From Streptomyces sp. CBMA152 (GTDB taxonomy: Bacteria > Actinomycetota > Actinomycetes > Streptomycetales > Streptomycetaceae): DNA of 64,000 bases. Below, one piece after another: positions 61,102 through 64,000 of this stretch. A program made the translations under genes and the position numbers. The notes beneath the pieces are model-generated. The model was not told the DNA's origin and ran no database searches. It saw only the letters and a list, made by a program, of their open reading frames with translations. Each line of letters begins with the position of its first letter. Position 1 is the stretch's first letter. Location: the NCBI RefSeq assembly GCF_014596475.1, contig NZ_MECJ01000029.1, positions 62,001-126,000 of the forward strand. The letters are read 5' to 3'.

Positions 61102-61150
61102 GTTAACTGCTCCTTGCTTATGGTGACGCTATTGCGGTTTCCAAGTTAAC
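61102..61150. promoter_or_regulatory. Paired GTTAAC palindromes, candidate MarR operators
   Basis: GTTAAC at 61102-61107 and 61145-61150, 43 bases apart (centre to centre). The first touches the marR start codon and the second lies beyond the likely promoter TTGGAA, so binding could shut both divergent genes. Confidence 0.4.
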
Positions 61151-61282
61151 CCTTGCATGGCGGACCGTTTTTGTCACGCCAACGGCAATCCCGGTTCCGG
61201 GAGCCCGTGAGGCCGTACGCGTAGTCGGCGTCCACTACCGCACATCGATCCGCAGTCCATTCGAAATCCAAAGGAGTCGGAG

Positions 61283-62755
61283 ATGGGCAGCCCCACCTCC
61301 CCGGATGCGTCCGAGGCCACCATCGGTCATTCCGGACGCACCATGACCGTGACCGCCATCGCCACCTTCATGGTGTCTCTCGACCAGCTGGTCGTGACCA
61401 CCGCGTTGACGAAGATCAGGGAGCATCTGAACACCGGCCTCCAGGGGCTGGAGTGGACGGTCAACGCCTATACCCTCACCTTCGCCGTCTTCCTGCTCAC
61501 GGCCTCCGCCCTGGCCGAGCGCTTCGGACGGCGCCGGCTCTTCCTGATCGGTCTCACCCTGTTCACCGGGGCGTCGGCGATGGCCGCACTGGCCCCGGGG
61601 ATCGGGGTGCTCATCGCGGCCCGCGCGCTCCAGGGCATGGGGTCGGCCATCGTGCTGCCGCTCTCCCTGACCCTGCTCTCCGCAGCGGTCCCGGCGAGCA
61701 AGCGTGGAGCCGCTCTCGGTGTGTGGGGCGCGGTGGGCGGACTCGGCGTCGCGCTCGGCCCGGTGATCGGCGGGTTCATCACCGAGGACGCTTCCTGGCA
61801 GTGGATCTTCTGGCTGAACGTGCCGATAGGCGTGGCGCTCCTCGCGATGTCCTCGGCCTGGCTGACGGAGAGCCATGGGCCGCTGGCCCGGCTCGACCTG
61901 GTGGGCACGGTGCTGGCCTGCCTCGGTCTCCTCGGCGTCGTGGTCTCGATCATCCGGGGCGACTCGGCGGGCTGGACCAGCGCGCAGACCCTGGGCGCGG
62001 GGATCGGCGGCCTCGTGGTGCTGGCGGCGTTCGTCGTCTGGGAGTTGCGGACGCCCCATCCGATGCTGCCGATGCGACTTTTCTCCGGGCGTACCTTCGC
62101 CACGGTGAACCTGCTGTCGCTGTTCATGTTCTTCGGTATGTTCGGCTCGATCTTCCTGATCACCCAGTACCTGCAGACCGCGCTGGGCTACTCGCCGTTC
62201 GCCGCGGGACTGCGCTTCCTGGCCTGGACGGGTGTGGTGCTCATCGCGGCCCCGCTGGGCGGCGGCCTGTCCGACAAGATCGGCGGCAAGCCGATCATCG
62301 TGGCCGGTCTGGTCCTGCAGAGTGTGGGCCTGCTCTGGCTGACCCTGTCCATCACGACCGGGAGCTCGTTCCTCTCCCTGGTGCCGGCGTTCGTCTGCAA
62401 CGGCTTCGGCATGGGCCTGTACTTCGGGCCGGCCGGCAACGTCGTGATGGGTTCGGTGCGCCGCGAGGAGGAGGGCATCGCCTCCGGTGCCAACAACGCG
62501 ATCCGCGAACTCGGCGGTGTGTTCGGAGTGGCCGTGCTCGCCGCGGTGTTCGCCGGCCACGGCGGATACGACACCAAGGCCCACTACGTGCACGGTCTGC
62601 ACGCCGCCCTGTGGGTCGGCTTCATCTTCGTCGCCCTCGGCGCGATCACCGCTGTGCTGATGCCCCATCAGCGTCCCGTACCCGCCAAGGCGGAGGCCGA
62701 GCCGGTCGGCGAAGCCACCCGTGAGGCGGAGCTCGCGCTCGCCGTCGGCGAGTAG
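61283..62755 (+). CDS. DHA2-family (EmrB/QacA-like) efflux transporter
   Basis: 490 residues with about fourteen spans, FMVSLDQLVVTTALTKI in helix 1, AERFGRRRLFLIG in the first loop and the antiporter motif GAVGGLGVALGPVIGG. It exports a hydrophobic drug or product using the proton gradient. AAAGGAG precedes the ATG. MarR control and location suggest it gives resistance to, or exports, the product of the surrounding genes. Confidence 0.92.
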   Translation: MGSPTSPDASEATIGHSGRTMTVTAIATFMVSLDQLVVTTALTKIREHLNTGLQGLEWTVNAYTLTFAVFLLTASALAERFGRRRLFLIGLTLFTGASAMAALAPGIGVLIAARALQGMGSAIVLPLSLTLLSAAVPASKRGAALGVWGAVGGLGVALGPVIGGFITEDASWQWIFWLNVPIGVALLAMSSAWLTESHGPLARLDLVGTVLACLGLLGVVVSIIRGDSAGWTSAQTLGAGIGGLVVLAAFVVWELRTPHPMLPMRLFSGRTFATVNLLSLFMFFGMFGSIFLITQYLQTALGYSPFAAGLRFLAWTGVVLIAAPLGGGLSDKIGGKPIIVAGLVLQSVGLLWLTLSITTGSSFLSLVPAFVCNGFGMGLYFGPAGNVVMGSVRREEEGIASGANNAIRELGGVFGVAVLAAVFAGHGGYDTKAHYVHGLHAALWVGFIFVALGAITAVLMPHQRPVPAKAEAEPVGEATREAELALAVGE

Positions 62756-62969
62756 CGCGCGACCGCCCCCTCATACCGGGCCCGGGTCCGACGCCGCCCC
62801 CGCCGTCGCTCCCGGGCCCTTCCCTATCGGGGCCCCGCGCCCGGCCCGTCACAGCACGTGGGTGGCGCGGAACAACCCTGGACTTTCCGCCGTGGCCCGG
62901 TGGGAGTCACGGCGGACCGGGTCAAGCCCGTGCATGGCGCACCCCAAGGCAGAGAAAAGGGATATTTAC

Positions 62970-63269
62970 ATGATCATCCTTGTGAACGTCTTCGAAGTTC
63001 GAGGATCGGTGTCCGATTTCGAGCACGCATTCGCGGCTGTTTCCGAGTGCTTGAGGGCGCAGCCCGGCTTCCACCACCACAGGCTGCTCCGCTCCCAGGA
63101 CGCGGAGTCGACGTACATCAATGTCGCGGAGTGGGAGGACGAGCAGTCGCTGAACGACGCGCTGGCCCGTCCGGAAGTCATCGAACACCTGCGTCCGCTG
63201 GCCGCGTTGGCGACCGGTGCGCCGACGATCTGCCGCCCCGTGTTCGAGCGTTCATCTCTGGAGGTATGA
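62970..63269 (+). CDS. ABM-domain (antibiotic biosynthesis monooxygenase) protein
   Basis: 99 residues, a dimeric ferredoxin-like fold: MIILVNVFEVRG, a helix SDFEHAFAAVSECLRAQPGF, and YINVAEWEDEQSLNDALARP. Such cofactor-free monooxygenases oxidise anthrones and similar phenols or degrade small molecules. AAAAGGG lies before the ATG. One base separates it from the MBL gene. Confidence 0.88.
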   Translation: MIILVNVFEVRGSVSDFEHAFAAVSECLRAQPGFHHHRLLRSQDAESTYINVAEWEDEQSLNDALARPEVIEHLRPLAALATGAPTICRPVFERSSLEV

Positions 63270-63270
63270 C

Positions 63271-64000
63271 ATGTCCCTCGTCCACACCGACCCCGTGGCA
63301 CCGGTGCACGAGGTCCGGGAGATCGAAGAGGGTGTCTACGCCTACCTCCAGCCCGACGGCGGCTGGTGCCTGAACAACGCGGGCATCGTGCTGGCCGACT
63401 CAGGACCCGTACTCGTGGACACCGCGGCCACCGAGGCGCGCGCCCGGCAACTGCGGCGAGCGGTCCGGGAACTCGGCCCGAGACCGGTGGACATCCTCGT
63501 CAACACCCACAGCCATGGTGACCACACCTTCGGCAACCACCTCTTCGAGAACGCCACGGTGGTCGCGCACCGGCAGGCGGCCGTCGAGATGGCCGAGCAC
63601 GGGCTGGGGCTCACGGGTTTGTGGCCCGATGTGCGGTGGGGCCATGTGGAGATGGGTACCCCCGAGGTCGTCTTCAGCGACCGTATGACCCTGCCGACGT
63701 CCGGTTTCCGGATCGAGCTGCTGCACTTCGGTCCGGGGCACACGGCGGGCGACGCGGTCGTCTGGCTGCCCGACCAGCGCGTTCTGTTCACCGGCGACCT
63801 GGTCTTCTCCGGCGCCACGCCGTTCGTCCTCATGGGGTCGGTGGCGGGAACCCTGCGGGTGCTCGACCAACTGCGGGCGCTGGAACCGCTGGTGGTGGTG
63901 CCCGGCCATGGACCGGTGGGCGGCCCCGAACTGCTGGACGCGGACGCCGACTATCTGCGGTGGGTGCGTGGCCTGGCCCGCCAGGGCATCTCCGAGAACC
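63271..64000 (+). CDS. MBL-fold hydrolase (cut by the window edge)
   Basis: The first 243 codons, continuing past the window. Canonical zinc site TNTHSHGDHTFGN (HxHxDH), then FGPGHTAGD, FTGDLV and VPGHGPV. This is a standard metallo-hydrolase, often thioesterase or lactonase, unlike the altered fusion protein at 59704. GGAGG precedes the ATG. Its coupling to the ABM gene suggests both act on one pathway intermediate. Confidence 0.88.
   Translation, partial: MSLVHTDPVAPVHEVREIEEGVYAYLQPDGGWCLNNAGIVLADSGPVLVDTAATEARARQLRRAVRELGPRPVDILVNTHSHGDHTFGNHLFENATVVAHRQAAVEMAEHGLGLTGLWPDVRWGHVEMGTPEVVFSDRMTLPTSGFRIELLHFGPGHTAGDAVVWLPDQRVLFTGDLVFSGATPFVLMGSVAGTLRVLDQLRALEPLVVVPGHGPVGGPELLDADADYLRWVRGLARQGISEN

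Overview
The window comes from the chromosome of a Streptomyces or a very close relative and spans the replication origin. Four signs support this: very high G+C with strong third-position GC bias and frequent GTG/TTG starts; eleven perfect copies of the actinobacterial parS palindrome GTTTCACGTGAAAC; a DnaA with a long Pro/Gln-rich domain II; and the conserved order rnpA-rpmH-dnaA-oriC-dnaN-gnd-recF-gyrB-gyrA. The species cannot be named from sequence alone.

Left arm (about 0.3-37 kb, mostly on the minus strand next to the origin). A MarR tail, a GNAT acetyltransferase and a class C-type serine hydrolase come first. The replicative helicase dnaB follows, with a cluster of four DnaA boxes in its upstream gap. 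Next are a MATE exporter, the rpsF-ssb-rpsR-rplI operon and cell-wall genes (femX, an alanine-racemase-like gene, a GT87 membrane protein, a class A PBP). A PadR-type regulator with a clear promoter/operator precedes inositol-1-phosphate synthase. Then come an MFS protein, an LppU-like protein, the CCA-adding enzyme, a large DUF6049-type surface protein, murJ with its pseudokinase neighbour, sigM-rsmA, trxB-trxA, parB-parA, rsmG, jag, yidC, yidD, rnpA and rpmH. All parS sites lie here, some in terminator-like palindromes and some inside coding sequence.

Origin (37.2-44.2 kb). dnaA is preceded by a promoter abutting a DnaA box. The 0.94 kb dnaA-dnaN gap holds about 19 DnaA boxes in two clusters. 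The right cluster ends in two adjacent boxes, a short GC step and a CTA repeat that matches the DnaA-trio unwinding module. dnaN, gnd, recF and a DUF721/DciA-like helicase-loader gene follow.

Right arm (44.2-54.8 kb): gyrB, gyrA, a DUF3566 protein, tRNA-Ile(GAT), small secreted or membrane proteins, a DLW-39-type peptide, an XRE regulator coupled to a membrane Ser/Thr kinase, and tRNA-Ala(TGC).

Accessory block (54.8-64 kb). Gene content changes at the 3' end of tRNA-Ala. An MFS exporter, an alpha/beta hydrolase behind a 14-codon upstream ORF, a SnoaL-like protein, an acyl-CoA/acyl-AMP ligase, a ferredoxin-like/metallo-beta-lactamase fusion lacking canonical ligands, a MarR/DHA2-efflux pair, an ABM monooxygenase and a second metallo-hydrolase look like a small-molecule processing and export set. 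An 80-base near-perfect inverted repeat sits at the divergent start of the ligase operon. This block is the least explained part of the window.
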